Positions 34,662-47,400 are shown, counted from the first letter of the stretch. The stretch is 64,000 nucleotides of DNA from Klebsormidium nitens (GCA_000708835.1 DF237096.1:45291-109290), one strand, 5' to 3'. Program-made: numbers and translations. The notes: generated from the sequence alone by a model not told the origin.

Positions 34662-35478
34662 GTTGGCTAATCCCTGGCTGTGGACGGCTCTGTTAGTGCC
34701 TTGAAGACACCCTTCCGCTTCGATCAGGTGCCTGATCCCAGTTGTTACTACAAAAGCGTTTGCTGACTCGTGTATCTTAGTTTCCACTTCCCTTGCGGAG
34801 CGCTTCCAATCAACTTCAGGGGCTATTTGCTTCGTTTGCTTCCACTGCCAGGTTTACAAGGTACAGGTATCGTAATCTTACGCTACGAAAGAAAGAAGAA
34901 AGAAACGTCTTAGTCCTGACGCGACAAACCCTGTTCAGCATTCTGCAACGCAGGAGACAACTTGCGCGGTTTGGGGAATCCCTCTCGCGCAGAACGTGGT
35001 GGGCAGATTTTGCGCCAAACGTTGGCTTTGGTGTCGCCGGGCTTGAAACGCGCGAAAACTGTCAAGGGTCTCAGGACTTCAGCTGCGCGGTGCAGAAAGA
35101 CTGTCGAAGAGCAGGAAGAGCAGCGCTACATGAATTCAGCAAATGCGGAACCAGTGCAGTGTGCACGTTCAACTTCAAGGAATTTCTGCATCAGTGCATG
35201 GCTCCGCAGTGGAGCAACTTGGACAGTGGGAAGCAGGGACGCATTTCGAATCCGCACTGGACTTTTTAGGGTCACACGAGCAACCTCTTACGAGCTTTGA
35301 TGGCTGCATTTATTTTCAGTTGACTCATAGGCTGCAGATCACAAGTGCAGGCGAAAACAGGGCACGCGGCCAGGGGCCTTTGAGACAGAGCGTTAGAGGC
35401 TACTGTTTCTTTGGGACTACAGCGTCAGATTAGAATTTTTGAGGTTGTGGATCCCCCTGTCCATACCAGCTTCTTAAC
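34662..35478. promoter_or_regulatory. Shared upstream region of SNU13 and VPS2
   Basis: This is an 817-bp head-to-head interval containing both promoters and 5' UTRs. A 158-codon plus-strand frame (34793-35269) spans much of it, but it has no domain and would overlap the VPS2 leader, so it is not called. Confidence 0.45.
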
Positions 35479-38400
35479 ATGGCTTCCCTCTTCACTAAGA
35501 AGAAGACGCCGAAAGGTGAGCACACCTTATGATTGTGGAGCTATCTGTGAGTTCTGCAGTTGCAGATTGCGGCCAGTGATTGCTGGCTTTTCCGGCTGAT
35601 GATTGGTTCAAGGTCCTCCATTCCATTTAATTAGCAGCTTCCCCATGCTCCATGCTTGAAGGCTGCTTGCCATAAAGTCACAAACCCTAATGCTCGGTTT
35701 CCTCTCAACAGAGCTGGTTCGAGAAAGCAAGCGGGAGATGCAACACGCAGGCCGGGGTGAGCATCATGTACTTTTTCCAACTTAGTCGAGTGCTCAATCA
35801 AATGAGAGAAGAGGTTGAAATGCATGTTGAGAAAAGCATGTTTCATTTCTGAAGTCTAGGCTTCATTCCTCAGCAGTTTTTGAGTTGTTCGATATGAGTA
35901 TGAGGCAGCAGAGGCAGACGATGGAAGCAACCGGATCTGCGACAAAAGCCAGATTCAAAAGATGGTCTCTTTGTGCAATGTTGTAAGCCCTAGCTCTGTT
36001 TCTGTTCCCATAGGGCTGGACCGTGAAGTCGCAGCCTTGCAACTAGAGGAAAAGAAGCTAGTGGCGGAGATCAAAAAGACTGCGGCGACGGGAAATAAGG
36101 TGAGCTGAGAAGCTTCGACCGCCTTCAAAAACATCCACTGGCCTGTCATCCTTGTCATTTTGTCTCCGACTGCCTGACTATGGTAGTTTGCCCCAGACTG
36201 ATGCAATGGGGATACGATGGAACAGGATGAAGGCAAGAGAGATTTTAAAGGCACCTAAGGATTGTGCTGGTCATGGAAAGATTCATCAGCCTGGGCCAAG
36301 GTAGGGGAATGTGGTGAATACAGGGGTCAAGACAGGTCACCTCTCTGTCCCCCATCTTTTCATTCTACCAATTGAACCCCCAAATTGTGAAGTTCAGGCG
36401 GCTACAAGGGCGCTGGCAAGGCAGCTGATCATTGGCAGACATTTATTGGTGTAATTCCTTTTCCAAATTGCACCCTTCATATCCATGTCATAGATGACCC
36501 CCCCGTGTCCGTGTCCAGGCAGCTACGAAGGTGTTGGCGTGGCAGCTGGTTTACTTGCAAGGGAGCAACTGTTGCCTCCCCCAGTCTCTCGTTCTCTCGT
36601 TTCTCCCTCATCGTCCAGCCTTTTCTATTGCCGCCAACTTGACCACTTGAATCGACCCCCCCGTTTGTATCTCCAGGCAGCTACAAAGGTGTTGGCCCGG
36701 CAGCTGATCCGGTTGCGGGGCCAGGTAACAAAACTGCAGTCGAGCAAGGCGCAGTTGCGGGGGGTGCAGACGCACACGCAGGCCATGGTGGCCAACTCGG
36801 CGGTGGCGGGGGCGATGAAGGGCGCTACTGACGTCATGACCAGTATGAACAAGGTGGGGGTTTCGCAGTTGTACTTGGGTGTTTCTCAGCGTAGGGATCA
36901 AAGGCTTCAGCTTTCATGCAATAGTAGGATCTTCGAAGTATTGTCGCCTGCGGCAGGACTGGCATGCCAGGGGAGGGGACGACTTGTAAGACCACAATCA
37001 CGGGGTTGGGCTCGCAAAGGCTAGTCCAAGGGAAGGCTTTACATGGGAGGTCATATCGAGGCCGGAGCTTGCATACAGGGGGCTGTTTGTGTGATATGAC
37101 TTGCAGTAGAGTTGGCTAGGCCTAGAAAATGCAGCAGTACGTGGATTGATGGAAACATGGAAGCAACTCAGCAGTCAATCATTCTTTACAGTCTACATAA
37201 GCCGTCACTCAGGTTGATCATAAGCAAGGGAGTCCGTAGATTGCCCCCTTGGCTCCTGAATCCTGACTTTGCTTGGCCCGCTCTGCAGTTGATGGACCCG
37301 GCGCAGCAGCGGAAAACGATCATGGAGTTCCAGAAGCAGAACGCGCAGATGGACATGGCGGTGAGCGGCCGCGAGCACTATTTTTGGGTGCCCGACCTTG
37401 ACATACAATTTTTTACAGCGCAGTCTAATGGTCGTCGCTGCTCACCTGGGCGTCAGAGAGGCATCAGAACCCCAATCAAATTCTTCAGTCACCACGTCGG
37501 TACTTTTGCGCTTTTGTGTGGAGACCGTTGAAGCCACACTCTAACGATGGTAGTGTAGTCGATGCATCTGCCTACGCCCTTTTGCCGTGACCCGGAATGT
37601 CAACACTTCGCATAGGCCTCGTCTGGCTTCCACGCGGGGGTGCATGCTCAGTCTTGTCATTCTGGGATATCTTCACACGTTCTCACTTCTCACAGTATAC
37701 TTTCTTCTACCAAAAAAGGGGGAGTTTCAGGCAGTCTTTTTGAGGTCCCTGCTTAGACCTGAGCCCACAAGATTGTCGCAAACGTTGAGAGAGTCTTCAT
37801 TCCGGTGCACCATTTCCCTACAGCTCCTCGGAGACGATCTCATGCCGTTTCTAGACCTCTCAATCCGGATGCTTTCCCCCGCTTAATTCTCTTTCGTGCG
37901 CCATCAATCATAACTATTGCTTTCCGTCCTTCCTGTCTGCCGTCTGCGTTGCTCCGCACGTTTTGTGGACTAGCACTACTATTATCCCTTAATCAAAAGG
38001 CCCACAGCAGCTTGTATACTGGATCCTTGAGATCTTGCGTGCTTAGGGAGGTCCGCAATGAAACCTCACTTTGTAATGCTAACGCGAGACCTTTCTGTTT
38101 ATTCTCCCCTCACCCGTTTCGCATGTACTGCAGCTCTTTGCATTAATTCGCCACCCCGGATCCATCTTGAGTTCTGGTTCGCATCTTGACTTGCCGGATG
38201 CCGTTTCATGGTCCATCATGCGATCCAAGGTTAGGAATCATTTCGAGGGACTTGGAAATACGATGGCATGATTCTCGCAAGAGACGTGTGATTACTTCAA
38301 CCGATCCCGTTTGTCCGATTCAGGGCGAAATGGTGTCCGACTCGATAGACGACGCCCTGGATGGGGACGACCTAGAAGAGGAAACGGACGACCTAACAAA

Positions 38401-39724
38401 CCAAGTGTTGGACGAGATCGGCGTAGACACCGCAGCGCAGGTGGGCAGCGGTTTATTGTTTTCGCTTATCATGGTACTGGAGGTTACAGACTTGGTTCCT
38501 TTTTTTCATAGCTCTGAAGGTTTCAGAATATAACGACTCATTCACCGGGTTTGGGCGAAAGTAGAGTTGACATGGCTGCGCAAGTGAACTTTCTTGCAAA
38601 GGATCTCAGGCGGGACCCTAAGTCTTTAGGATCTTGAAAGAAGTCCAGTCTCCTTACCAATTGGCGGACAAGACTGGGGGTCCGACACCGGCGGCGCATG
38701 TACGCTCCTTTCTTGAGCTGCTCCAGTTCAGGGTACTTCTTGTACCCCATTCAAACGAGGATAGTCGTGCCAGTGCCGAATACAAAAGCAGGTTCCTGCT
38801 CGTTACTGTGTGTCGGGTGCAACATAAGTGTACCGTGCTTGCCGCCTGTCGGTTGGGAGTAGTCCAAACTTTGATGACACGAAGGCGGCAGTTTCGTGAA
38901 ATCTTTCAGTACGAGGTCCATTGTAGCTGTCGCTACCAGTGACCGCCTTTTCCGGGCTGCGGAACCGGTGCCCGTAGTTTGAGTCATGCTCGTGCGTTTC
39001 CGAGGAATGGGGCACCTTATATTTCTTAGGCCTCTGCTCTTCAACCCTGACTCCGTGCATTCGAGGCTTGTCACCCAACGACAATGCTAAATAATGGCTC
39101 ACCTCTTCCTTGCCCAAGATTGTTCACGACCATGGCTTGGTTTACTCATTTTGCTTCCTTTCGCTTCTCATGTCTTCTATCCACGACTGTGGCTCCTGCG
39201 AAAAGCTTCTCGATGTTCCTCTCTCTTTGAGCAGTTGGCGTCAGCTCCGAAGACGCGGATCAAAGGCCCCGCCGTTGCTCAAGAAGAAGACAGGTATGCC
39301 CGCGCTTGGGTTCTTTATGCCGTACTTGATAAATTATAAGCTGATGAGCGGGTGCTTTGACATCTCTATTCCTTAGGTGTCACAAGGTCTTAGGTCAATG
39401 GCAGGATTTGGCTTCGGGGGGCTTGAAGGAGGCATCTCAATACAATAGTATGCAACGTGGAAAGAGATCGCCCCTACGCTTCTGAGTTGTCAAATACCGC
39501 TTCCATCAAACGACGGCCGTAATCAGTAACGGGTGAGTTTCCTAACAGTCTCTCTTCCGGCTACTACCTACCCATCAAGTTGCAAACGCAACTTGAGTTT
39601 ATCGAGAAGGATTCGGGAAAATAGCCGGAAACAAGGTGCTCAACTTACGATTGGCTTTCCTTCGTGCAGCTTCGACGTGGACGATCTAGACAAGCGGCTA
39701 GCGGCACTTCGGGCAGCAAATTGA
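35479..39724 (+). CDS. VPS2: ESCRT-III subunit VPS2 (CHMP2-type)
   Basis: Exons 35479-35515, 35712-35756, 36014-36099, 36677-36853, 37289-37360, 38324-38440, 39235-39293 and 39670-39724 give 648 nt and 215 aa. The protein begins MASLFTKKKTPKELVRESKR. A basic N-terminal half follows (helices 1-2 with LQLEEKKLVAEIKK and KVLARQLIRLRGQVTKL), then MVANSAVAGAMKGATDVMTS and MDPAQQRKTIMEFQKQNAQM. The C-terminal half is acidic (DSIDDALDGDDLEEETDDLT), and the end is DDLDKRLAALRAAN, a MIM1 motif that binds the MIT domain of VPS4. This is the Snf7-family layout of VPS2, closest to the plant VPS2.2/2.3 type. It acts on the cytosolic face of endosomes in multivesicular-body sorting and membrane scission. 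Intron 3 holds two earlier copies of the exon 4 acceptor edge that could act as cryptic acceptors. Confidence 0.94.
36397..36720 (+). repeat. Three-copy satellite of VPS2 exon 4 acceptor edge
   Basis: The 34-bp start of exon 4 (36677-36710, beginning GCAGCTACAAAGGTGTTGGC) is preceded by copies at 36519-36552 and 36397-36430, each directly after a CAG. The intron side is also shared: GACCCCCCCGTGTCC before the second copy and GACCCCCCCGTTTGT before the true exon. Both copies still encode AAT.{2}LA.QL in the same phase. Confidence 0.93.
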
Positions 39725-41079
39725 CCAGTTGGGCTCGATCTTTCGGAATGTCACCGAAAGGTTGCGCTTTCGCTGATTGGCTGAGCTGAACAGCTTAGCT
39801 TGAACTGGAAAGTTGGTTTCGCTGGCACTCTCTTACGACAACGGTAGAGGGTATTGACCAGGCGCAAAGTCAAGTGCTTGGTAACTACCGAGGATCATCT
39901 GAAGGGGATATTGGACAGTTACTATACTGTAAATAATCATCGTTAAGAAGGTAAAGATACGCACACATTGCTTGCAAGCAGACAGTTTAATGATCTGACC
40001 TGGCAGGTTGTAGCTCCGGCGCAAGGTTCGTCTTGGGTCAGGCGGCTGTACTTTGAACCTCGGACGCAGAAGTCCGTCTTTGGGCGGCTGGACCAATGTG
40101 CAGATACACGGGCGCCGGCATGCACCATATTGTTGGCTGCCCGTTGCTTGATGCCATAGCCCGCAACCGGGACGCACGCACATGCATATGTGGTGGACAC
40201 ATGCAGCTTCTGGTGTTCTTGCATGTAATGATCGCCGGAATCACAAATTTCCAAGAACCAACGCTGCTTAATTACATGCATTATGTGGAACAGCTGAGCC
40301 CGTGTGGTCATGGGAGTTCGTGGAACGTGTACCTATATTACCTAGCTGGCTGCCACATGGCGGCTATTGTAGCTGGCATGAATTGTGAGTGATCAACCAT
40401 CATGCCATATATGGATCATGCACGTATGTGCTGCGCACTGAAGTCCCATTGCAAGCAGATCACATATGGCGGCAGAAAACGAGCTCGAAATTCAGCCCTC
40501 CTCCTATGCTCATGCCGTCATGCTTGCATGCCACCATGATGCAAATATGCAGATCCAGTCAGTTCACATGTCGCCTCATGCATACCAAGCGCGCCTGGCC
40601 TGGTGTTCGCGCTCCACTGAGCCACTCCTTATGCATGAACACGTCTGACAATTTGAGTCCCGAGTGAGATGCATTCCAAAAGTTCCTTGTTTGACCATAT
40701 CTCTTACATTCTTTGACCTTGCCTTCTCAAAGCCGATTTTTATATGCCAACATATCTGTGGAGGTGTTGATAAAATTATCGATCTTGATTTAACATCAAA
40801 GTCCCCCAAAAGCTTGACGGGTGTGTAGCTGTCAGGCAAATTGCATCTCAACTCGACCTGTCTTTAAGGTACCGGTATATGCTCTGTATGCCAACGCATC
40901 AATTACCTAACTCGCTGTGACTTCAGTCAACGCTATTTCTTGAGATTCTGGACAAACTTCTTGTAAGTATCAAGGGTGCGATGCACCACCAAAACTATGG
41001 CTCCCCAAGACTGACATGCAGAAATGGAGAAACAAAAGTGAGTTCATTGTTGTCCCAAAGAGTCACATTTAGCGACCTA
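39725..41079. other. Intergenic, TGCATG-rich block
   Basis: No gene is seen. The stretch 39950-40650 is crowded with ATGCAT, GCATGC and TGCATG words. Frames of up to 122 codons here show no domain. Confidence 0.5.
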
Positions 41080-41368
41080 CCGTAGTCCAAGGTAATGATT
41101 CCGAATAAATAAATAATTATTTGCATTCGGAAAGTGAGAAATTCGGATTTCTCATTCGGAAAGTGGAAATTCGGAAAGGTTAAAAAATTCTAGAATGGTC
41201 CTCGGAAGCCCCAAAACGGCAAAAATCAGCCCTGAAATCCCCTTTCTACTGGGAACATAGGGCATTCGGATTGTTGTCGGAATCTGCATAAATAATTCCG
41301 CTTTCCAGGTCGGATTGTCGGAAATAATTCGAAATTAAATCGTTCGGAATCATCACGTTGGACTACGG
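41080..41368. mobile_element. TA-flanked MITE, Tc1/mariner-like
   Basis: A 289-bp element with about 27-bp imperfect terminal inverted repeats. It begins CCGTAGTCCAAGGTAATGAT and ends with the complement of CCGTAGTCCAACGTGATGAT, continuing into TTCCGAA on both sides. It is flanked by TA on each side (41078-41079 and 41369-41370), the target of Tc1/mariner transposases. The interior is AT-rich and full of ATTCGGAAAGTG-type subrepeats that can fold. It has no coding capacity. Confidence 0.82.
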
Positions 41369-41371
41369 TAG

Positions 41372-42089
41372 ATACACCATGACAATCAAACCACCAAATG
41401 AGAACTCCAAATGGGTCTAGAGAACGAACTTTTACAGCCTGCTGATTGTTGATGTGCTTTTGCCTCATCAGGAGACACGTTGAGCTCCAGCTCAAAGAGG
41501 CCAGCCACAATGACCACGCAAAATGACTTTCCTCTTTGTACATCAGTGCATCCACAGCGCCTCTCTTGGCCATTGCAACCAGTGACAGGGAGAAAGATCA
41601 AAGGTAATCTGCTGGATCTGGGTTGTCAGAACCCTTCTACACACATGCAGGCTCGTGAGATGGCTTACCTCTGGTGCAAACACATTGTGTCCCACAGAAT
41701 CCTCTGGTGCAAACACATTGTGTCCCACATTCTGAGCTCCCAATACTGTCATCATTGCAGAAATGTGCCTGAGGCCGCGAGCAACGGCACCTAATTTGGC
41801 TGGCAGAGCTAATGCTCAGTGCCCAACTTTTTGACAACAAGGATCCCCTCAAATTGCTACATTCGCGCACAGCATCCTTTACTCCTCCTGATTGCACAGC
41901 TTGCCCTACCTTCCCGGAGGTACTTACACTAATACCACTGCAACACTTATTTGGTCCCCTGGAGGGGCCCAAGCAAGGCACAACTCAGCCTAATAGCACA
42001 CCGCTGCGGCAGTCCATTGCACTCCTCCTCAAGCGTGCCTCATCATGTTGATTTCGAAACTCCTCCCCTCCCCAAGATGCTTGACCCCG
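41372..42089. other. Intergenic with a 33-bp tandem duplication
   Basis: CCTCTGGTGCAAACACATTG and its following 13 bases occur at 41668-41700 and again from 41701. No supportable gene is seen in this stretch. Confidence 0.55.
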
Positions 42090-42578
42090 CTATAGCCCTA
42101 GGAAGTTTGGGATGCTTATCTCCAGCGAGAATGAGATGGTGTAACTGGCTCCCGTCAAAATGGACGCTTCCAATTCAAGGTTGAAGTGCAGCCTTATGCA
42201 GTCGCTGTCTCGGCAAAGACTTTCATCTGTGCTTTCATGATCTATCGCTCCGTTTGACGATTCAAGCATATGAGAGTCTGCACCCAAGGCCTGCTCCAAA
42301 CAACTTTCATCTGCCTCAGCCCCATATGCTGGCAACAAAGAATGGAAAAGGAGCGTATAGCTATCCTGAGCTGGGGGACCATTCATCCCAGCTGATTGGC
42401 TGCCGATGTTCAGGGCTCTTAAATCAGCACCTAGACAGCTAGATTCTTCATCTTTCTGAGTCACACTCTGCAGCATCATTGATATGAGCTGTTTGTCCTC
42501 CAGGACTCCCACCGCATGCGACGTTTTAGAGTCCAGGTCTAGATAATGCTCCAGGGTGAGTGCTAAGTTTTCTGCCAT
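42090..42578 (-). CDS. Hypothetical acidic protein (orphan)
   Basis: A single open frame of 162 codons starts MAENLALTLEHYLDLDSKTS and is acidic and Ser/Leu rich. It has no recognised domain, no signal peptide and no membrane span. Composition resembles protein rather than noise (few Cys/Trp/His, balanced acidic residues), but there is no family support. The C-terminal part (from about residue 135, with ILTGASYTISF) could be read-through into an intron. A basic 112-codon frame on the other strand (42556-42894) overlaps its first bases. It may be a lineage-specific gene or chance. Confidence 0.25.
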   Translation of the reverse strand: MAENLALTLEHYLDLDSKTSHAVGVLEDKQLISMMLQSVTQKDEESSCLGADLRALNIGSQSAGMNGPPAQDSYTLLFHSLLPAYGAEADESCLEQALGADSHMLESSNGAIDHESTDESLCRDSDCIRLHFNLELEASILTGASYTISFSLEISIPNFLGL

Positions 42579-44462
42579 TGGAGAGAAGCTGCAATCAGCC
42601 GCACATCCGAAGCTGCAGTCTCCTCGAAAACGTCCTAGAAAGAGGAAAGAGAAGGCATCCGAGCTTCTGCAAGCGTTTGCCCATTCTCCGTTTCAACACG
42701 CTTTGTTAACACGGGCAATCAAACAGCTGCACCCAAAATACCGCGCCTTGAGGCGACTTTTGACGCCTCTGGCAGCCGTGCCAATCTTCTATCCTACTTT
42801 CCAATGCCAGAATCGGTACTCCATATGGAATCCAAATATAATGGACGCAGACCTGCTGAGGCTGTGGCGAAGATTTAATAGCAACCTGTACTAGATAGCT
42901 CAAATTGCGCAGTGCTGCCTGTTGGCATTGCCTGTGATCGCCCATGCATCTCCCAAAATTCGCCTCTTTTGGCAGTTTTGCACTGGTCCACTCAGCACTG
43001 TGCAGACTCCAGACTTGAGAGTGTGCACGCACACGCCTTTAACAATCCAGAATCGCTTCTCAAATTGACACTTTCGTGGGAAGCTCAGGTTCTACGAGAG
43101 CGAATCGTGCCTGGCACTGGTTGACCGGTGTCAGAAAGACTGCGACTGAGTTCACTGTTCAGAATCCGGATCCTAGCTCTAGGTACAACGTTCAATGCAC
43201 GCAGGGAGCCAATGATTGACAGTGGGAATCTATCGACATGCATGTCAGACGTAACCTAGGTACATCTGACATCGACCGACCACCCACCATAGGCCGTCTG
43301 ATCCCAAGTTGACGCACGGCGTATAAGCTGCAGTGCAGCCCGGTCGGAGCGTACCCGGCCTAGTTGACGGCCTCTTGTCGGGTCGTTTTGGTCGGTTATA
43401 ACGACACACCGTCTTTGAAACATTATAAGGGCACGCACTTGAGCTGCATCAGGGGTCAAACATGGAATCGGAATATATCATGGTTGGCAATGGGCATCAA
43501 CTGGTTCAATTAGATTCGATATCGCCGGCAATCTGTACTGCCATCTGGCTGCTGGCATGCACGCAGCAGTGGGCAGCACCATTCACGCGTACCGTCCCTA
43601 GTAGTAGCCTGAGCCCTTCAAAATTCACAAGATCTGACTCTGAGGACGGACGGGCCCGATTGCACTTGAAGCTCGTGACATCTTTCTCTTTCTCTTAGAA
43701 AGACGAGCTCGTGAAGTCACGAGCACTAGTGAATTTTTCAAAGTTCGTATGTAGGTACGTATTCTGTGCAGAAGGACTGGCAATATCTGCAAGCCAATAT
43801 TGGCTGAACTTTTGCTTCATGCTCCCTGCTGACTCTCTGAAGTTGTTGATCAACTTCACATCAACTTATTTTAATTATTTCCTAGCTTATGATTCCAGTT
43901 AGAGCATCAAATACGAAGAAAAGAAGCTTGCTGAGAGGGTAACGGTGTAAGTTGTTGTCAGAAGACTTGGGGGCCCGTCGACATTGATGGCAATGGCAGG
44001 CCATGTGGTTGCACAATCACTCAAGTACGTTTTGCAACTTTTATATTCGACTATGCTCTAAACCTGAGACCGCAGTGCCTACAAGCTACCCCAGATACCC
44101 TACCCACCACTTGGCTGACCTGAGGTTGAGGATATCCGGAGCTGCATGCGGATGTGCCAAAAGTGCTGTTGTCGGCCTCAAAAGCATGTGAGCCTTAGTA
44201 GTGAAAGTCTCCGATCGATTTGCAACCACTTGGAACAAGATCCCGGTTCGACTCGTTGGTAGGTGATACGAAGGCCTAACTGAAAAGAAAACAGACGAAT
44301 TACTAGGACAGGGCTGTACAAGCGGTCCTCTTTAACTTACTGGCCTCCTTGTGTAGATCCTGTTCATAAACGGGCGGGAATTTCTTTCGCTTCTCTCAAT
44401 TCCTCTCGACTCCTCACTGCGATGTAAATCCTGCACTGTGTGCTGCGAAGTGACCAGCAATA
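42579..44462. other. Intergenic, no firm gene
   Basis: This includes a basic 112-codon plus-strand frame (42556-42894, with KRPRKRKEKASELLQAF) without family resemblance, a TGCATG-rich patch near 43200-43260, and the expected 3' UTR of the VOC gene at its right end. Confidence 0.45.
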
Positions 44463-47400
44463 TCAACTGTCGACCTTGTACTTCGCGAAAAGGTTGTTTG
44501 GATTCGTCATCGCTTTGAACTCCAGACTGTTGCCCGAGGGATCCTTGAAGAACATGGTCCACTGCGGAAAGACACGTAGCGGTAAATACTTGACAGGACT
44601 TTCTTACATCGAACATAACAATGCTGTGGATGTACAGAGGGGGACAAGTCGCACGTTTCGAGTCAGGAACAAGGAACTGATCCGACATGTTTCGATAAGC
44701 TCTTGAAGAATGAAGCGTTAAAGGAACAGTACTGAACAAGCCGCCAGAGATCGTCAGGTTCCGAACTATCCCTCTGAGCAGTCTTCAGCTGGCATTGCCC
44801 ACATCACGCACGGACCAATTCGAGCAATGTTCACTTGACAACCATTCAGAATTGTCGTCGAAGTGACGTCGACTCATAAGTACGTTCATCCAGGATGCTG
44901 ATCAGTTCTACAGCCCACCTTACTTGCATACAAAGGATTAGTACTCACCAAAAAGGGTTTCCAAGTTACCGTGGGCGGGAAAGGGATGCCGATCTACTAC
45001 GTTACTGAACACGACCAAAAATGGTCAATTGAAGTATAGGAAGAATACCTATAGTAAGACCAGAAAGTGGATTGCTGAAACCCAATCCTAAGAATCAATA
45101 ATGGCCAACCATATGTTTCCTTTTGAAGTCGACAAAGACGAGGTCACTTGCCTGCTCGCCTGGCGCCCCCTTGAAGCGGATGTGTGGCTCGATGACGAAC
45201 TCGATGCCCGCCTCCCGCACGCGGCTCGCGAGCGAGTGAAAGTCGTCTTGCGTCATGGCCAGGCCGAAGTGCGGAACGGGGACCGGATCGCCGTCTGCAG
45301 CACGGAGAGTGGGCGCTGACGTCAGCATCCACATTGGCGCTGACGCGAAGCGTCCACGTGGCATCCACCGACGGGGCAGAAAACGAGCACGGCACAATCT
45401 GATTGGACGATATTGGGGGAGTTGCTAGATCTAGAGAGGGGACGGCCGAAAGGCTCTCTGCGAATCTGAGGTCCGGGCAGTCCTTCAAACCACAGCGGTG
45501 CCCCAAACTTAAGTGCTTAGGATCGTTAGGAGGCCTCGTCTTGGAACGAAGCGCTCTTAATATCTCAACAGACCGCGAAGATGGTGAAGAAAGAGCGACG
45601 AGCTGTTGAGATTAGGGTGGAGGAAGGTTATAGGGGTCGTGCGGACGAAGGGGATGAGTTCGGCAGAACAAGCAGCACGACCGACTTCCTTCTTACAGAC
45701 GTGACCGACTTTTGTTGATTGTCTTGAAAACTATTGTCTGTATATCGCCAATGTGGAATTCCAAATCAAGAAAGCGCATTCTCTTAAGTGGCGGGCTTCA
45801 TCTAGCGACGAGAGGTTACGATACTGGTCTGCCTCGAAACACTGGCAATCTCTTCTTACTTGTTTACAGCTTTTTCGGTCTTCCTGGGGAACCGGCAAGG
45901 CTGTTTCTAAGAATCAGGAAGGAACAACCCGGGGGAAACCGCTACATGGATCATTCCAGGAAGGAAGAGGGGTCGGAAAACTTCTGAAGAGTTGATCAAG
46001 TTCGGATGCTTGCTGACACCGGCCATGGGTGAAAGTGGAAAGTCGCCTACGGCCATAGACGTAGGCCGATTGCACTGTCGGATATCCATTGGGCCAGGAC
46101 TTTAGGAGGCAAGTGACAGATGCAAACCTCGATATAGCGGGGAGAACTGGAAAAAGCAGAGCGTGAAACCGAACAATGCACTTGGTCGCTCCGCAAGGTG
46201 GAAGTTGATCCTCTGAAAACCAGACTGCCATCCGATCTGCTCTCTTCGCTTTCAGATTGAACCTTGAAGTACGAAACTTTCAGGTGAGCGAAAGAAACGT
46301 ACCCCTATGATGTAGGATCTCGACAAGTGCCTTGAAGATAGTTACTATCAGCAGAACAAGGACTCAAGCGTCTCTCAGGTCACAACTCCCGTTCCGTAGA
46401 CTTTGACCTCTGCAGATTGACCAGACGAGGTAACAGGAGTTGCAGGCAGAGCAAAGGCGTCTGGGGGGCAGGAGAAAGTCGAGCATCCTAACGCCCTGAC
46501 ATCAAATCTGCTGAGGTAGACTCCAGCTGATCTAGACTGAGAATTTCCTTCCTTCAAGAAGAGGTGTAACGAAGTCATGGCTTACCAACAGGGTTTGCTG
46601 TAGAAGCTCCATTGTAGCCTGGTATCAAGTGACAGACAATCTGCACCAAGTATGCACAGATTGAGTTGAGAAACATTAGGAGGTATCGAGGCACAAATGT
46701 AACCAGCCCGAGGCACAGATATAAGCAGCCCAAAGCTTTTCCTAGACTGCCTTTTAACAGCAAAGATCATCTGGTGTATGCTTCAGGTTGTGGGATTGAA
46801 TAGCTGAGAAGACCACCAGTGCACTGTGCACGACATACTACCATGGTTGCATATCTATGTCCTCAAGAGAACTCTAAAGATTCATCAGGCACCAAGAAGA
46901 GTTTGCAGTGCCTATGAGCATCAGCTGCAAGCTTGCAATTGCCGCTCTATTCAAGCCGGCAAGACGATAGAGGCCAGGAATCACACCTGATGACCAAACA
47001 AGTTGTAGTCAATCCATGTGTTGGCGCTGCGGCCTTCAGGGCAGCCAAGGATTCTGCAGACGCAGTGTCCAATAATCAGCTATAGGTATGCTCTTCCTTC
47101 TCTTTCAAAAGGCATGTACGAGACTCCGGGGCATACTGATCAGGCAACTGACGGCAAGTGCTCGACTTTTTGCACGATCATTCAATCAGAACTGACAGTT
47201 GGGCCCGCAATTGTCAAATTATGGATAGCAGTTCTATTTCCGTGTCAATCAAGTAGTGACAACCAAGTACCTTGGCTTGGTAATCTGGAAATTATGATCT
47301 ACAGGCTTCAATGTACAAGGGCCTCCTGAGATACTAAACATATAGCGCATCATGCCAAATTGTGTTGATATTGTCAGAATGTATCCATTTCATTTCAGAA

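Noticed and set aside
34793-35269. 158-codon plus-strand frame upstream of VPS2
   Set aside because: No domain, low-complexity basic content; lies in the divergent promoter/leader region.
38634-38942. LADKTGGPTPAAH frame as VPS2 exon 7
   Set aside because: Not preceded by AG and unlike VPS2; the exon at 39235 (LASAPKTRIKG) matches family sequence and phase.
44245-44265. GGTTCGA words (also near 10867, 12594, 29637, 32864) as tRNA B boxes
   Set aside because: No accompanying A box, acceptor stem or cloverleaf could be found around any of them.
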